NCBI GenBank assembly: GCA_032433765.1
Contig: JAVIAB010000051.1
Span: forward strand, 76,379,212-76,443,211
Source: Megaustenia siamemsis
Lineage: Eukaryota; Mollusca; Gastropoda; Stylommatophora; Ariophantidae
Reading direction: 5' to 3'
DNA: 64,000 nt
Numbering within the stretch: the first letter of the stretch is position 1; every line of letters begins with the position of its first letter. A model generated the notes under the pieces. The model saw only the letters and a program-made list of their open reading frames with translations. It had not been told where the DNA came from and searched no databases. Below, in pieces: positions 11,989 through 22,600 of the stretch. The position numbers and the translations under genes were made by a program.

Positions 11989-12230
11989 TGTACAAAAGCA
12001 ATGTTACAAGTAAGAGGGGTAAAGTCCTGCAACATATAATGTTATGTTATAGGGGAGTGAGGAAACAATTTCACAGTACTAGACCACAGTATTTGGAGAT
12101 GGGCAGCGTTATTCCTTGCTGTTATCTTCTCCAAACTTAGTGAACCAGGTATTCACTCTATTTTCAGCTGGGCTGACTAGAGAATGGTAGGATGGGTTAA
12201 AACCCACAATAACTTTAACCAAGCTAACTC
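11989..12230 (+). repeat. Dispersed repeat M, copy 1
   Basis: Shares an ordered series of blocks with 53242-53500 (taaagt.ctg.aacatat, agaccacag.atttgga, ttcagctggg.t). Non-coding family of unknown class. Confidence 0.5.
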
Positions 12231-12550
12231 ATTAACCATTGATTAATAGTACTGTGGCTATGGTAGGCCAAGAAGAAGGTGGTTTCAAGACATCAAAGAG
12301 ACCTTTAATTTTACAACACAGGAAGTGGAGGATCTGGCTAGATAATGAGATACTTTCTTGCATTCTACAACATGTTGGAATACTTGGTTACAGTTGGCAA
12401 AATACAGGAAAAGAGATCACATATGACAAAGAGAGAAGATACTAGATAGCTTGGTGCTATGGCATGATAAACAGTCAGCAGCAGAACTGATATGCTGTAT
12501 TGTGGAAAGATATGATCACCTACACCAACCTTCTGGCACATGATGATGAT
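12231..12550 (+). mobile_element. LINE 3' fragment (LINE-C/I-type tail)
   Basis: Contains caagaagaaggtggtttcaa and ctagcttggtgctatggca, then a terminus gatcacctacaccaaccttc followed by (GAT)n. These match LINE-C 3' ends elsewhere in the window, for example inverted at 15295 and 44245. Confidence 0.5.
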
Positions 12551-12878
12551 ATTATATATATGAATGTATACACACTAACATACACCTCCTGAACAAGAGG
12601 CTGTAAAGAGCAACCCGCTCACAGCAGTAAGGATTAAGACAAATCAGATTCTCTATATATACATATGTGGTGTTGCAGTTTAATATTGTGGTGAAGCTTT
12701 AATAATTCATGACTGACACTTTCAAATAAATCTCTTATGTGGACTTAGTATTTTATATTATATATATAATTACATAGGCTACATAACTGTTTTCATGGCA
12801 AGAAATATCCTATTGTATCTAATTAACAAACCATGAAAAAAAAAGTAAATTCAAGGGATCTTTTTTTCCCCTGATATA
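12551..12878. other. Unassigned spacer up to the mariner element
   Basis: AT-rich with short TA runs at about 12750. The last two bases are the TA target of the transposon. Confidence 0.5.
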
Positions 12879-12910
12879 CAGGGTGTTTTTAAAGTTGCAG
12901 TGCAGTGAAT
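12879..12910 (+). repeat. Left terminal inverted repeat of the mariner-like element
   Basis: 32 bp, perfectly mirrored at 14258-14289. TA at 12877-12878 is the left target-site copy. Confidence 0.93.
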
Positions 12911-13018
12911 ATTTCTAATATTCAGTAAATGACGTAATCATCATCTACGTACCACAATTTTGTAAACCACATTTATGAACAAACCGCTGCTTCCTTTAAG
13001 GTTTTATTTACGTAAAGG

Positions 13019-14107
13019 ATGGGCACTACGCTACTTTCACTGTCTCATTGCTTGAAGGAAATGGTGTTGACGATTGAGAACAGGGTATTTCTGGTTGAGC
13101 ATGTCTTTCGTAATGGCGGTAAATATACGGATGAGGTCATTAGACAATTCGTGAGGAAATTTCCAGACTCACAAGTCCCTCACCGAAATTCTGTTACAAA
13201 ATTGATCAAAAAGTTTCGTGAAACCGGTAGTGTGGTAGATGCATACCGATCTGGAAGACCTTCAATTTCACAAGACCAAATTATGGAACTCCAAGACAGA
13301 ATTACAATGAGTCCAAATGCATCTTTAAACCACTTGTCTCAACAGGTGCAAATATCTAAGAGTTCTGTTCACAAGGTTTTAAGAAGTGAACTACACTATC
13401 GTCCATACAAATTAACTGAAGTGTCTCAACTCCAAGAAAGAGATTATGAATCCTGTTTAAACTACTGCATGTGGTTTCAGAATTTTATTTATGAATATGG
13501 TGCTGCCATCCTTGACGTCACTTTTTTCACTGATGAGGCCTGGTTTCATTTATCCGGTTATGTGAACAGTCAGAACAATCGGCTGTGGAGCAGTGAAAAC
13601 CCCCATGAATTTCATCAAGTGCCGCTTTACGATCAAAAAATCGGAGTGTGGTGCGCTATAAGTCGTATGCGGATAATAGGACCTATATTTTTTAATGAAA
13701 CAATAAATGCAGAACGTTACCGTACTTTAATTCTGGAACCGTTCATAGCACACCTTACAGAACGGGAAATTGTGGAATCCTGGTTTCAGCAGGATGGGGC
13801 AACAGCACACACAGCCACAACAACACTCAATTATTTAGAAAGCATATTTGCAAATCGCATTATTTCACGTGGAATCTGGCCTGCTCATTCACCAGATCTA
13901 ACACCCCCAGATTATTATCTGTGGGGGGCATTGAAGGGGAAAGTTTATGAAAATAATCCGCAGACAATTAATGACCTAAAGGCTGAAATAGTAGACAAGA
14001 TTAAACAAATATCACCAGACATTATTCTGAAGGTTTTCGCAAATATGGAAAGACGAATCACGACATGTCTTGAGGCCCGTGGTGGACATTTTCAACATAT
14101 GCTTTAG
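13019..14107 (+). CDS. Mariner-like transposase (intact, 362 codons)
   Basis: Cut-and-paste transposase acting in the nucleus on the flanking inverted repeats. Residues ~20-80 form a helix-turn-helix of the type with a PHRNSV..LIKKFRETGSV..RSGRP motif, as in insect-type elements. A second helix-turn-helix lies at ~84-130. The DDE/D domain follows: Asp172 (FTDEAWF), Asp259 (FQQDGATAHT) and Asp298 (SPDLTPPDYYLWG). The last two are separated by 38 residues, compared with 34 in classic mariners. All three acidic residues are present. Met15 (13061) is an alternative start that fits the family N-terminus better. The stop is at 14105-14107, leaving a 150-bp 3' region before the inverted repeat. Confidence 0.92.
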   Translation: MGTTLLSLSHCLKEMVLTIENRVFLVEHVFRNGGKYTDEVIRQFVRKFPDSQVPHRNSVTKLIKKFRETGSVVDAYRSGRPSISQDQIMELQDRITMSPNASLNHLSQQVQISKSSVHKVLRSELHYRPYKLTEVSQLQERDYESCLNYCMWFQNFIYEYGAAILDVTFFTDEAWFHLSGYVNSQNNRLWSSENPHEFHQVPLYDQKIGVWCAISRMRIIGPIFFNETINAERYRTLILEPFIAHLTEREIVESWFQQDGATAHTATTTLNYLESIFANRIISRGIWPAHSPDLTPPDYYLWGALKGKVYENNPQTINDLKAEIVDKIKQISPDIILKVFANMERRITTCLEARGGHFQHML

Positions 14108-14257
14108 GCACAACTTTATTGTGTTAATACCAACATTACCCATTATAAGCTCGCCGATAGCAGTCAAGTATATTTGAATAATACCATTTATTTTACAATT
14201 TGTGTGACGCATTAGTTAACCGCATTTCTGGTGACGTTTTTTCTTCCGAGAGTAGAA

Positions 14258-14289
14258 ATTCACTGCACTGCAACTTTAAAAACACCCTG
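14258..14289 (-). repeat. Right terminal inverted repeat of the mariner-like element
   Basis: Reverse complement of 12879-12910 over 32 bases. TA at 14290-14291 is the right target-site copy. Confidence 0.93.
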
Positions 14290-14665
14290 TATATGTATTG
14301 GCCACATATCTGTATGATAAAAGTAAAATTTTCCTGTTCAGTATTCAATGATTAAATTGATCAATATGGAGGATTAAAAAATTATATGGCAAGCTGTGAC
14401 TACGGAAGACTGAAATGACCGACTAATTACCAAAACAATAAAATACATGGTTGTAGAAGTAATGAGCTCAAGTTATGTGAATCATTTTATTGATTCTTTT
14501 GGCAGAAAAATAAGCTAACTTATTTATTAACAACCAATAGTAATTAGCTGCCAGGTAGTTAGTGATAAAAGGGGACTGAATGTTATCATTTCATTCTGAA
14601 AGATCATTAAACACATAAGGCTCATGAAAGCACAAACATTTCCAAGAAATACACCTTGGCAATAT
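14290..14665. other. Unassigned spacer
   Basis: AT-rich, no coding or repeat signal beyond the TA junction with the transposon. Confidence 0.5.
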
Positions 14666-14667
14666 AT

Positions 14668-14668
14668 G

Positions 14669-14726
<58 letters not shown>
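14668..14726. repeat. (TA)n microsatellite
   Basis: About 29 uninterrupted TA units. Confidence 0.97.
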
Positions 14727-14728
<2 letters not shown>

Positions 14729-15225
14729 ATAAGGCAAAATTTAATCAACATATAAAAATATATTATAGCATTTATTGCAAAAGAGGTTGATAATGAATAT
14801 CCATTATATGATATTACCCATGATGAAGCCAGGCACCATGTTCATTCTGCAATCAGATCTGTCTATCCAATATTGGCAGATTCAGTCATGATATAAGCTC
14901 CTCAGTAAAACAGCATCAAGCAAGAACATATTACCAAGCTATCATGACTGCTTGTAACCAACTGTCTGTTAAAACGCCCAAGGACATATAATGTCATCCA
15001 CCCCACCTCCTGGGTATTTAAACTATATATTATTTTGGTGAACTGAGCTTAATGCTATAATGTCAAGTTAAATCTGTCAATATTTTAATAATTCAGTTTT
15101 TAACACTTTTATATATAAATGTCCACAAGCAATGACAGGGGATTTATAAGCAACAGACTTGTAGTTATGAAAAAAGTTGCAAGAACAAGTAGAAAAGTTT
15201 TTAAAGTAACAGGATAACACAATTT
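14727..15225. other. Unassigned spacer
   Basis: No coding region or repeat recognised. Confidence 0.5.
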
Positions 15226-15229
15226 CCTG

Positions 15230-15310
15230 AATACCGGTGGGGAAGCTATCATCATGTGCCATACCGGTGGGAAAGCTATGATCATGTGCCATACCGGTTG
15301 GTGTAGGTGA
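15230..15310. repeat. Short tandem of a LINE tail segment
   Basis: Three copies of a ~32-bp unit, taccggtgggraagctatsa plus tcatgtgcca. They look like duplicated 3' ends of the inverted LINE-C fragment that follows. Confidence 0.7.
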
Positions 15311-15440
15311 TCGTGTCCTTCCACAATTCTCTATCCATAGTACGTCATATCAATTCTGTTGTTGACTGTTTACCGTGCTGTAACACCAAGCTATCCTGTA
15401 TCTTCTCTCTTTGTCTTTATCACAGCTCTTTAAACATGTT
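15295..15440 (-). mobile_element. LINE-C-type 3' fragment
   Basis: Matches 44245-44380 closely in the same orientation (accggttggtgtaggtgatc, gtccttccacaattctctat, ctgttgttgactgttta). The 3' end is at the low-coordinate side. Confidence 0.65.
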
Positions 15441-15630
15441 ATGGTTTGGTCACATATCTCAATTTGGTTAGCAAAGACCATTCCGTAAGAAATGTAAAAG
15501 TAGCAAGGTTAGGTAGGCAGAGAAAGAGATGGGAAGATAACATCAAAGAATGGACAGCCCTCAACTTTGCAGGGTCCCAAAAAATGACAGAAGATAGAGA
15601 ATATTGATGAGGTCTGTCAGTGGTGTCACA
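15441..15630 (+). mobile_element. LINE 3' fragment (KRWEDNIKEWTAL type)
   Basis: With small frameshifts the plus strand reads KVRQAEKEMGR and then EDNIKEWTALNFAGSQKMTEDREY. This is the very common LINE C-terminal motif 'GRQRKRWEDNIKEWTGL'. It is short and broken. Confidence 0.6.
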
Positions 15631-15734
15631 ATGATCCACAGAATTATTGGAAGAAACAGATGGGAATATGTTGGAACACTTAGTCATAACATAGAAAATG
15701 GTGATAAAGAGACATGGAAGACGGCAAAATAAAT

Positions 15735-16118
15735 ATGACTTTATAGGGTTATTCTGATGATTAAATAAAAGATGATTTAGCTAATTAGATAAATTTGTAC
15801 GCTACAAATGAAAATATGGAAGTAAACCTGCCCTCTCAGCTGGGATTCAATGAAGACCTTAAATACACCATACTGGTTATGGATAAAGAAAAGAATAAGA
15901 AAGACAAAAAGCAATTTTAACAACATGAAAAATATACTTGAAAGCAAAGCATATAACAGGAGCCAGTGGTGGGGTGTACTAAACACTCAAAAGTATGGTG
16001 ACAGCCTTACAAGGAAGCCTTTTTTGCTACCAGCTTTACCACAGCATTGCAATTATTTACCTTGCTACCACCTTTATCGCAGCATTGCAATTATTTGCCT
16101 GTTCCCAAAGCATATAAC
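15735..16118. other. Unassigned spacer
   Basis: Contains a tandem duplication of ~50 bp at about 16020-16100 (taccagctttaccacagcat versus taccacctttatcgcagcat). No coding function was recognised. Confidence 0.45.
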
Positions 16119-16119
16119 A

Positions 16120-16390
16120 AAAGAACTAAAACTACGAATTGCAAAATGCTACATTTACTTAACATCCTGAATGGTGCAGAAACATGGACATTAAATAAGA
16201 AAACAGAGCAGAATATTAAAAGCCTTTGAAATATGGATCTATAGAAAAATGGGGAGAATTAGGTGGAAGGAAAAGAAGACAAACATGGAAGTTGAAAATG
16301 AAAAAAAGTACTACTTAACAATTTGAAAAAAAAACAGAAATTTGTTGGAGATGTGAAGAGACATGATACCCTTTTAAAAGCCATATGACA
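16120..16390 (+). mobile_element. LINE-A decayed fragment
   Basis: Reads LRIAKCYIYL, then FEIWIYRKMGRIRWKEKKTN in shifting frames. It matches the FEMWIYKRIGRIGWKEKKTN region of the copy at 29133, with several stops. Confidence 0.6.
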
Positions 16391-16565
16391 TGGTACAAAC
16401 TGAACTGTATAACATTTATATTTTCAATATGTTTACATAACTTCCCATAGCAAAAAGCTTTTGCCATATGTACTCATATTTTAGTTTTTTGCAATCAATA
16501 TGGTCTGTTTATTCAATTATGGTACATAATGAGTTAATTCAGATACTACATATAATTACATTTAA

Positions 16566-17150
16566 CCCTAGATTATGATACCTACATGTGACTGTTGTGT
16601 TTACGATACCGTAGTAAAAATTACTACCACTTAATTGTAAGGATCATTAGGAGCTCTAAAAATCATGTTTTCTTTGAACTTTTCAACACATAGCTGTGTG
16701 TTCAAACTAGGACAGACATAGGAAACGTAGATTTCCTGTCTCATGTTGATTTATAACCTGAAATTCACCTCAGGGGTTGCGCATGTTACAATATCTATTG
16801 GTATGGATGCCGTAAAGTCTGCAAAACCTGATAGCATTTATTCACTTTTTTCTTGAGTTACAAAGGGCTGCTTGATGTCGGATGACAACCAAAACAATTT
16901 CCCTGGTCACAGTCAAAAAAAAAGGAAAATGTACTAATTCCTTGAAAATTTTTGGCAAATTTTTTTCGAATTATATAATGTATCAGGGGAAAAAAATCCA
17001 ACTACAATGGAAACAAATCAAACACTCAGGGTTACCGGAAGTGGTAATTAGGAAGGTACATAGAGGGGGGTTATGTTTGAATATAGCAATGCAAAATTTT
17101 GAAGAAATTGTGTTTTGATGCGGTAAATGTTAATACGGTATAATCTAGGG
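16566..17150. mobile_element. piggyBac-like MITE, family P1, copy 1 (585 bp)
   Basis: Starts CCCTAGATTATGATACC directly after TTAA (16562-16565) and ends ...GGTATAATCTAGGG, giving imperfect terminal inverted repeats. CCCTAG ends and a TTAA target are the piggyBac signature. The right flank TTGT would be a mutated TTAA. No transposase is encoded. A second diverged copy lies at 59200-60085. Confidence 0.65.
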
Positions 17151-17467
17151 TTGTTAAATTAAACTATCTCCAACAAAAGAGTGCTGTAACATATATTTAT
17201 GTGATCCATTACATTATATGTATTACATTATCGTAGTAGAACTTACACAAAATTAAGGGGAAAAATTGTTCCCAATTATTATTTGTCCCATGAATAATTT
17301 CACCCTCTTAACTTCATGAAAACAAGGCATTATAATCTGTGCCAAAATGATGAAAGAGTGTAATTCTTCTGTTAAAATATTTCATTGATTATCTAAAAAC
17401 AAATGGTGCATTGCAATATATTTTAAATTAAACATTTGCTTAACTTGCACATACATCTAGATTAAAA

Positions 17468-17711
17468 AAAAAAAAAATAAAGTACCCCCGTCACACCAAG
17501 TGGCGTATAGGGAATATGGTGTTAGTGACCCTATATTTTACAGACCTTCAGCACATGATTTTTGGGGTAATGTGGTCGGTATTACGCCCGTGCTGCTTTA
17601 CTTTCCCAGAAAAAAATCTGGTACCCATTTACGGCTGGGTGAACCCAGAAGACGTCGGTTGAGATCGAACCCTACCCCTTGTCCTTTGTAGTCCAGTTCA
17701 CTGAGCTATCG
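17468..17711 (-). mobile_element. tRNA-derived SINE-1 copy 2 (head-truncated)
   Basis: Same body as the copy at 9676-9930 (agtacccccgtcacaccaag, ggtaatgtggtcggtattac) and B box GGTTGAGATCGAACCC. The first ~15 bases of the tRNA-like head are missing. Flanked by the 12-bp duplication tctagattaaaa at 17456-17467 and 17712-17723. Confidence 0.88.
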
Positions 17712-17723
17712 TCTAGATTAAAA

Positions 17724-18138
17724 GCACAAAAAGATGACTTTAGTCAAAACATTCCTTTAAATATGATATTGAATGAGTTCATAGTGTAAAATGTACCATG
17801 ACAATATAGAACTTAATTATGACATTAGGAAAACAATACATGATCACCAGAATCAATTTTGCAAAGCTGTTGTGCATTCAATTCAGCACCCAACAGAAAA
17901 TTTAAGATGGTTTTTCACTCTTTCATTTCGGCAATAAATTTGAGTAAAATATGTTGCAGAATGAAATCTTGAATCTCATTAAAGTGTGCAAGAACACAAG
18001 ATAGGTGTGTAAAATATAATTCATCAAAAATTAATTATACATTCTTATTCATGAAACAATAATATTTATTTCATGTTCACCTAGTTCAGATTATCTTTAA
18101 AAAAAAAAAAAAAGGTATACTGCCACAAAAACAGCAGA
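17724..18138. other. Unassigned spacer
   Basis: No coding region or repeat recognised, apart from a poly-A run at about 18101-18113. Confidence 0.45.
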
Positions 18139-18233
18139 CTAGTTTTTTCGATGGGCAATTTTCTCTGCCTCATCAAAAAGTAAAGGCTGACACATAACAT
18201 GTAATGCTGTATGGCAGGAAATGTTTGGTAGCT
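18139..18233 (-). other. Possible terminal coding exon of an unknown gene
   Basis: The minus strand reads LPNISCHTALHVMC..LLFDEAEKIAHRKN followed by TAG, preceded by an AG that could act as acceptor near 18234. The composition looks protein-like rather than repeat-like, but the product is not recognised and no partner exon was found. Confidence 0.2.
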
Positions 18234-18324
18234 TGCAGTACCACATAGTAGTATTTGGGGATCATATTGCAATTGCTCCCTGTCTTATGTTCCATGTCTG
18301 TGAACTTGGTACTTGTTTCACTAC

Positions 18325-18925
18325 TTTGTATCTATTGACCTTTCGAGCCATAGTGTGTAGACCAAGATACTCCTTCTCTTATCTGAATTTCTGTTCTAGC
18401 AGTTTTCAATTCTTTTAAAGATATTTTATCAAATCTCACCATTTGTCTCTGTTCTGTGCAAACAGCTCTATCTCATTGAGGGAGTCGAATCCTGCTGCTC
18501 TTGCCTCTCTCATCAATGTTCTTCTCAGTGTCACTCTGGGTCTTCCTCTTTTTCTCCTACCTGTTGTTTCCACATGAGGACCTGCTTTGCTATTCAGTTA
18601 TTATCTCTTCTCATCACATGTCCAACATATGACATCGTCTTTTCTTTATTACTGAAGATATTAGTGGTTGATTGGCAATTTCTCTAATTTCTCGTTTGTT
18701 TTGAATTCGTTCCACACTATGCCAAGTATTTTCCTTAGACATTTATTTTAGAATGCGTTCAACTTTGTTTCTGTATCTCTTGTTGTTTTCCAGCTTTCAT
18801 ACGCATACGTAAGGGTTGATAGTACATTTGATTTGAATAGTCTAAGTTTTGTGTTTGTGCAGTTGAGTTTTGATTTCTACAACTTTTCAAGGCTTCTGAA
18901 AGATATTGCTGCTTTAGCAACCATA
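18325..18925 (-). mobile_element. LINE-B 5'-truncated copy
   Basis: From its 3' tail (ctattgacctttcgagccat) it reads back through the same C-terminal domain as 2918-3662 (ERGRPR, SYVGHVMRR, ENKCLRKILGI, SFRSLEKL) with frameshifts. Confidence 0.8.
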
Positions 18926-20160
18926 AATTAAAATACATGTTCTTTCTTAAACTTTTTTGTTCTTCTTCATCCTCTCTTTGGCAGATATCAAATGCCAATA
19001 CTGATATCAGTGATATACTGCATTGGACATAAAAAACTAGTATTCTATGAGATATCAATATCCATAACCTTCATTGTTAGTTAAAGGGAACTGTGCACCT
19101 ATGGGTTGGGACTAAGTGCAATAACATTGATCTTTTTAACTCGCTTTCCAGAATGTTGAAGATTTTATTCCTCAAAGATGTTCTCAGTTGGCCAGTGCTT
19201 CTCTTCAAATGGCTTGTAGAGTCTGCAAGACTTGGGAATGTGACATATTTTGTTGACCACAGGAGCTGAAATCTTATCTCTAAGATTTCATTTGTGAAAG
19301 CTTGTATGATCTAATGCCTATCTTGAACAATTATTACTTTAAAGATCTTTAATTGTCTTTAAATAGGTTTCTGCTTTCATTAATTACACAAGTGAATAAC
19401 AAATACTGGGTCCTCAAAAAATGATGCAACCATAAAGAGAATTACATGTAAATGTTTTCCCATTGGGTTGCATGAATTTGAACACCCTGTATCATTCATT
19501 CCTTTAAGTTTCTTAAGGAGCTACTGGAACCAATAGTGTGCACATGCTTTGCCATCTATTAAAGGAAACTCAAAACCTAAGGATTTGTCTGCAGTGTTAT
19601 GATATCATCTATGAACAACAATGAGCAATGAAGAAACAAAATGAGACCAAAGAAAGAAAGACAAAGAACAATATGGAAGAGAACAGTGGAGGCTGAAATG
19701 TGCACTTTGGGCCCGATTTGGTGGAGATTGACCATGAGTTGAGAAATATGGTAGAATTTTGTTATTGCCAGCAAAAACACCCACAAGATATTGACTACTT
19801 TATTGGTCTGTAACTCAGGCCCAATAGAAGAAAATAATAAATGCTCTCTTTTTTAAAATAGGTACTAGATATTTTCTCTGTGATAGAAATGCATCAAGGC
19901 AGGGAACTGACCAACTCGCCTCATAAAACTGAGATTTAGTAGAATAAATTCACAAACACCTCATTACTCAATGACAATTCCTATGGAACTCTTCTTTACC
20001 TTTAATACACCAACATATGGATTTGATGTTATAGGAAAATGAGAGCTTCTAATGAGAACTGAGTTTAGTTCACAAAAATGTACTTCCCCTTTTTTTAAAT
20101 AAACACAGTTAGTACGAAGCTAGTGCAAACATATACACATTATATACAGCCAGATCCAAG
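18926..20160. other. Intergenic sequence without recognised feature
   Basis: AT-rich. No coding similarity, repeat pair or structured RNA was recognised on either strand. Confidence 0.45.
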
Positions 20161-20165
20161 TTTAA

Positions 20166-20464
20166 CTCTTTTCGTACAGAAGCTTTTTATCAATGTAACG
20201 GAGAGATTTCAGAGACAAAATTGTTCATGGTTTTAAGAATCTATCTGCATATTGATATTTAACATACAACATATTATATCTGAATTTTTAGATAATTGAA
20301 TAAGGAATTAGATTTCACCAATACCACGATGATAAAAGACATGTAAAAAGAATATGGTTTGATGATGATTCACACTAATCAAATTGAGAGTGGTGCACTA
20401 TGCGGCGAAACGTACGTGACCAAAATCAGTTTGCCGCACAGTGCTACGAAACATATGAAAAGAG
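20166..20464. mobile_element. MITE family P2, copy 1 (TTAA-flanked, 299 bp)
   Basis: Begins CTCTTTTCGTAC and ends ATATGAAAAGAG, with TTAA at 20162-20165 and 20465-20468. An inverted copy lies at 48288-48595. It has a TTAA target and no coding capacity, so it is probably mobilised by a piggyBac-type transposase. Confidence 0.72.
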
Positions 20465-20468
20465 TTAA

Positions 20469-21035
20469 AATGAACATTATCACTTTCATTTAAATAGAAG
20501 TTACAGCTACTTACATAGTCCAGAAAAATTAAATAATTTTCTATAGATCTTTTTTGTGTATCAATGCAGATCTCAAATCTCCATCCGCTGTGTTGCCAAG
20601 AAGTTCTATAACTGATTTTTAAGTTGTCAGTTGTATTGTCCTTTATACTTTCTAGCATTATTATTCTTCAGTTAAAAATTAGAAGTGATAAACAACAGAT
20701 AGCAATGAGAGAGGAAAAAACATATACTGTAACTATAATATCTCATTAAGCGCCCAATTAACAACAGACTGTGCAGATATGGTAAATTAATTATGGAATT
20801 GCCTCACTTAATGACTATTATCACCTTACAGCACAGACTGTGTGCCATGAACAAACGAATAAGTTAAAGATTTTAAAGTAAAGATAGCATTCATTAAAGT
20901 TACAATAGGTGGGTTGATATAACTATCAGCTGAATATCTAGTATCAGGGCACAATGAAGGCCAAGAATAAGAATGATGGATAAAATAACAGAAACTCTGC
21001 AGCAGCACGGACCAGCAATTGTTAGTGTTACATGA
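20469..21035. other. Unassigned spacer
   Basis: AT-rich, nothing recognised. Confidence 0.45.
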
Positions 21036-21039
21036 AAGA

Positions 21040-22120
21040 TCAAACTCGTCTACAAGAAAAGATACACCTGGAAGGAAAAGCAGTGGAAGAAATAGATCAG
21101 TTTGTATATCTTGAAGATGTACAGATCAGGAATGAGCCACAAATAAAGAAATTAGAATCAGAATAGCAAAGAAATTAGAATCAGAATAGCAAAGAAATTA
21201 GAATCAGAATAGCAAAGGCAGCAATGACTTTCAGAAACCTTGATAAATTATGGAAATCAAAATTACTAAGCACAAAAACAAAGCTCAAGATTTTCAAATC
21301 AATTCTATTATTCACCATTTATTATGTATGAAAACTGGGCTTGAGATCAATCATGAAAAGACTAAAGTCATGAAAAGCTTAATTCCAACAGATGTACAGA
21401 ATATACATGGAAAACAAACCAGTGGAAGAGATCGATCACTTTATCTATCTTGGAAGTCACATTGATCGAGAAGGGGATACAAGCAAAGAAATTAGAATCA
21501 GAATGTTCTAAAGCAGCAATGTCTTTCAGAAGCCTTGAAAAGTTGTGGAAATCAAAACTCATAAGCACAGACACAAAACTTAGACTATTCAAATCAAACG
21601 TACCATCAATCCATTATGTATGCCTGTGAGAGCTGGACAAACACAAGAGACATAGAAACAAAGTTGAACACATTCGAAAATAAATGTCTAAGGAAAATAC
21701 TTGGTATAGCGTGGAAAGAATTCAAAATAAATGAGGAAATTAGAGAAATCGCCAATCAACCACTAATATCTTCAGTAATCTAGAAAAGACGCTGGTCATA
21801 TGTTGGACATGTGATGAGGAGAGATAATAACCGAATAACAAAGTAAGCCTTCATGTGGGGAAACAACAGGTAAGAGGAAAAGAGGCCAACCCAGAGAGAC
21901 AATGAGAAGAACATTGATCAGAGAGGTATGAGCAGCAGGAATCAGCTACCTCAATGAGATAGACTTGCTTGCACAGAACAGAGACAAATGGCGAGATTTG
22001 ATAAAAGATCTTTATAAGGATTGAAAACTTCTAGAATAAAAATTTAGATAAGAGAAAGAGTATCTGGGTCTATGCCCTATGGCCCGGCTACGGCTCAAAA
22101 GGTCAATAGATAGACTATGT
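21040..22120 (+). mobile_element. Two overlapping LINE-B copies in tandem
   Basis: The first copy (to about 21330) holds the EEIDQFVYL...SFRNLDKLWKSKL region and an internal 23-bp triplication of a segment reading 'aaagaaattagaatcagaat'. The second starts at about 21331 (GLEINHEKTKVMKSLIPT) and runs through [27 protein letters not shown] and GRPRE-like text to the LINE-B tail and (GATA)n at about 22110. Both are frameshifted. Confidence 0.75.
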
Positions 22121-22600
22121 CTGAGAGAGCTGGAAAACAACTAAAGAAATAGAAAACATAACAAGCATTCTAAAACAAAAGCCTCAGGGAAAATATTTTG
22201 TATATCATGGAACAAATTCAAGACTAGTACAAAAAGCAAGAGAAATGGCCTTCATCCAACAATATCTATAATCAAGAGAAGAAGGTGAGCACACGTTGGC
22301 CATGTGATGAGATGTAATATGAGAATCTCAAAGCAGGCCCTCAAATGGAAAATGGGGTATAAAAAAAAAAAAAACAAGCCAACCCAGAGAAACACTAAAA
22401 AGATCATTGAGGCAACAACAATAGGTATCAGGTTCCTTGTTGAGATTGAGCGGCTCACCAAATGGAGATATGTGGTGAGATGCAATGCAGGTCCAGTGTA
22501 AGTCTGACACAAGATAACAAAGATTTGTTGAGGGACTCATGGGGAGTCTAGTATTTCTGCCCTCTGTGCTCTATGGCTCAAAAGGATAAAAGGTGCCATG
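22121..22600 (+). mobile_element. LINE-B-related fragment
   Basis: Continues in the same orientation with a more diverged LINE-B C-terminus (KRRRXAHVGHVMR, KQALKWKMG, RETLKRSLRQQQ, EIERLTKWRY). The tail ctatggctcaaaaggataaa ends near 22590. Confidence 0.6.

Larger units (their letters stand above)
12879..14289 (+). mobile_element. Complete mariner-like DNA transposon, 1411 bp
   Basis: Terminal inverted repeats are identical over 32 bp (CAGGGTGTTTTTAAAGTTGC and on to GCAGTGCAGTGAAT), at 12879-12910 and 14258-14289. TA lies immediately outside both ends, as expected for an IS630/Tc1/mariner target site. One uninterrupted transposase gene fills most of the interior. No internal stops or frameshifts were seen, unlike the other mobile genes here, so the copy looks young. 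Confidence 0.93.

Noticed and set aside
13019..14107. Host-domesticated transposase gene
   Set aside because: Intact inverted repeats and TA flanks show that it is still within a transposon, and no introns or fused host domains were seen.
14527..14751. Minus-strand frame with an Ile-Tyr repeat
   Set aside because: It is the translation of the (TA)n microsatellite.
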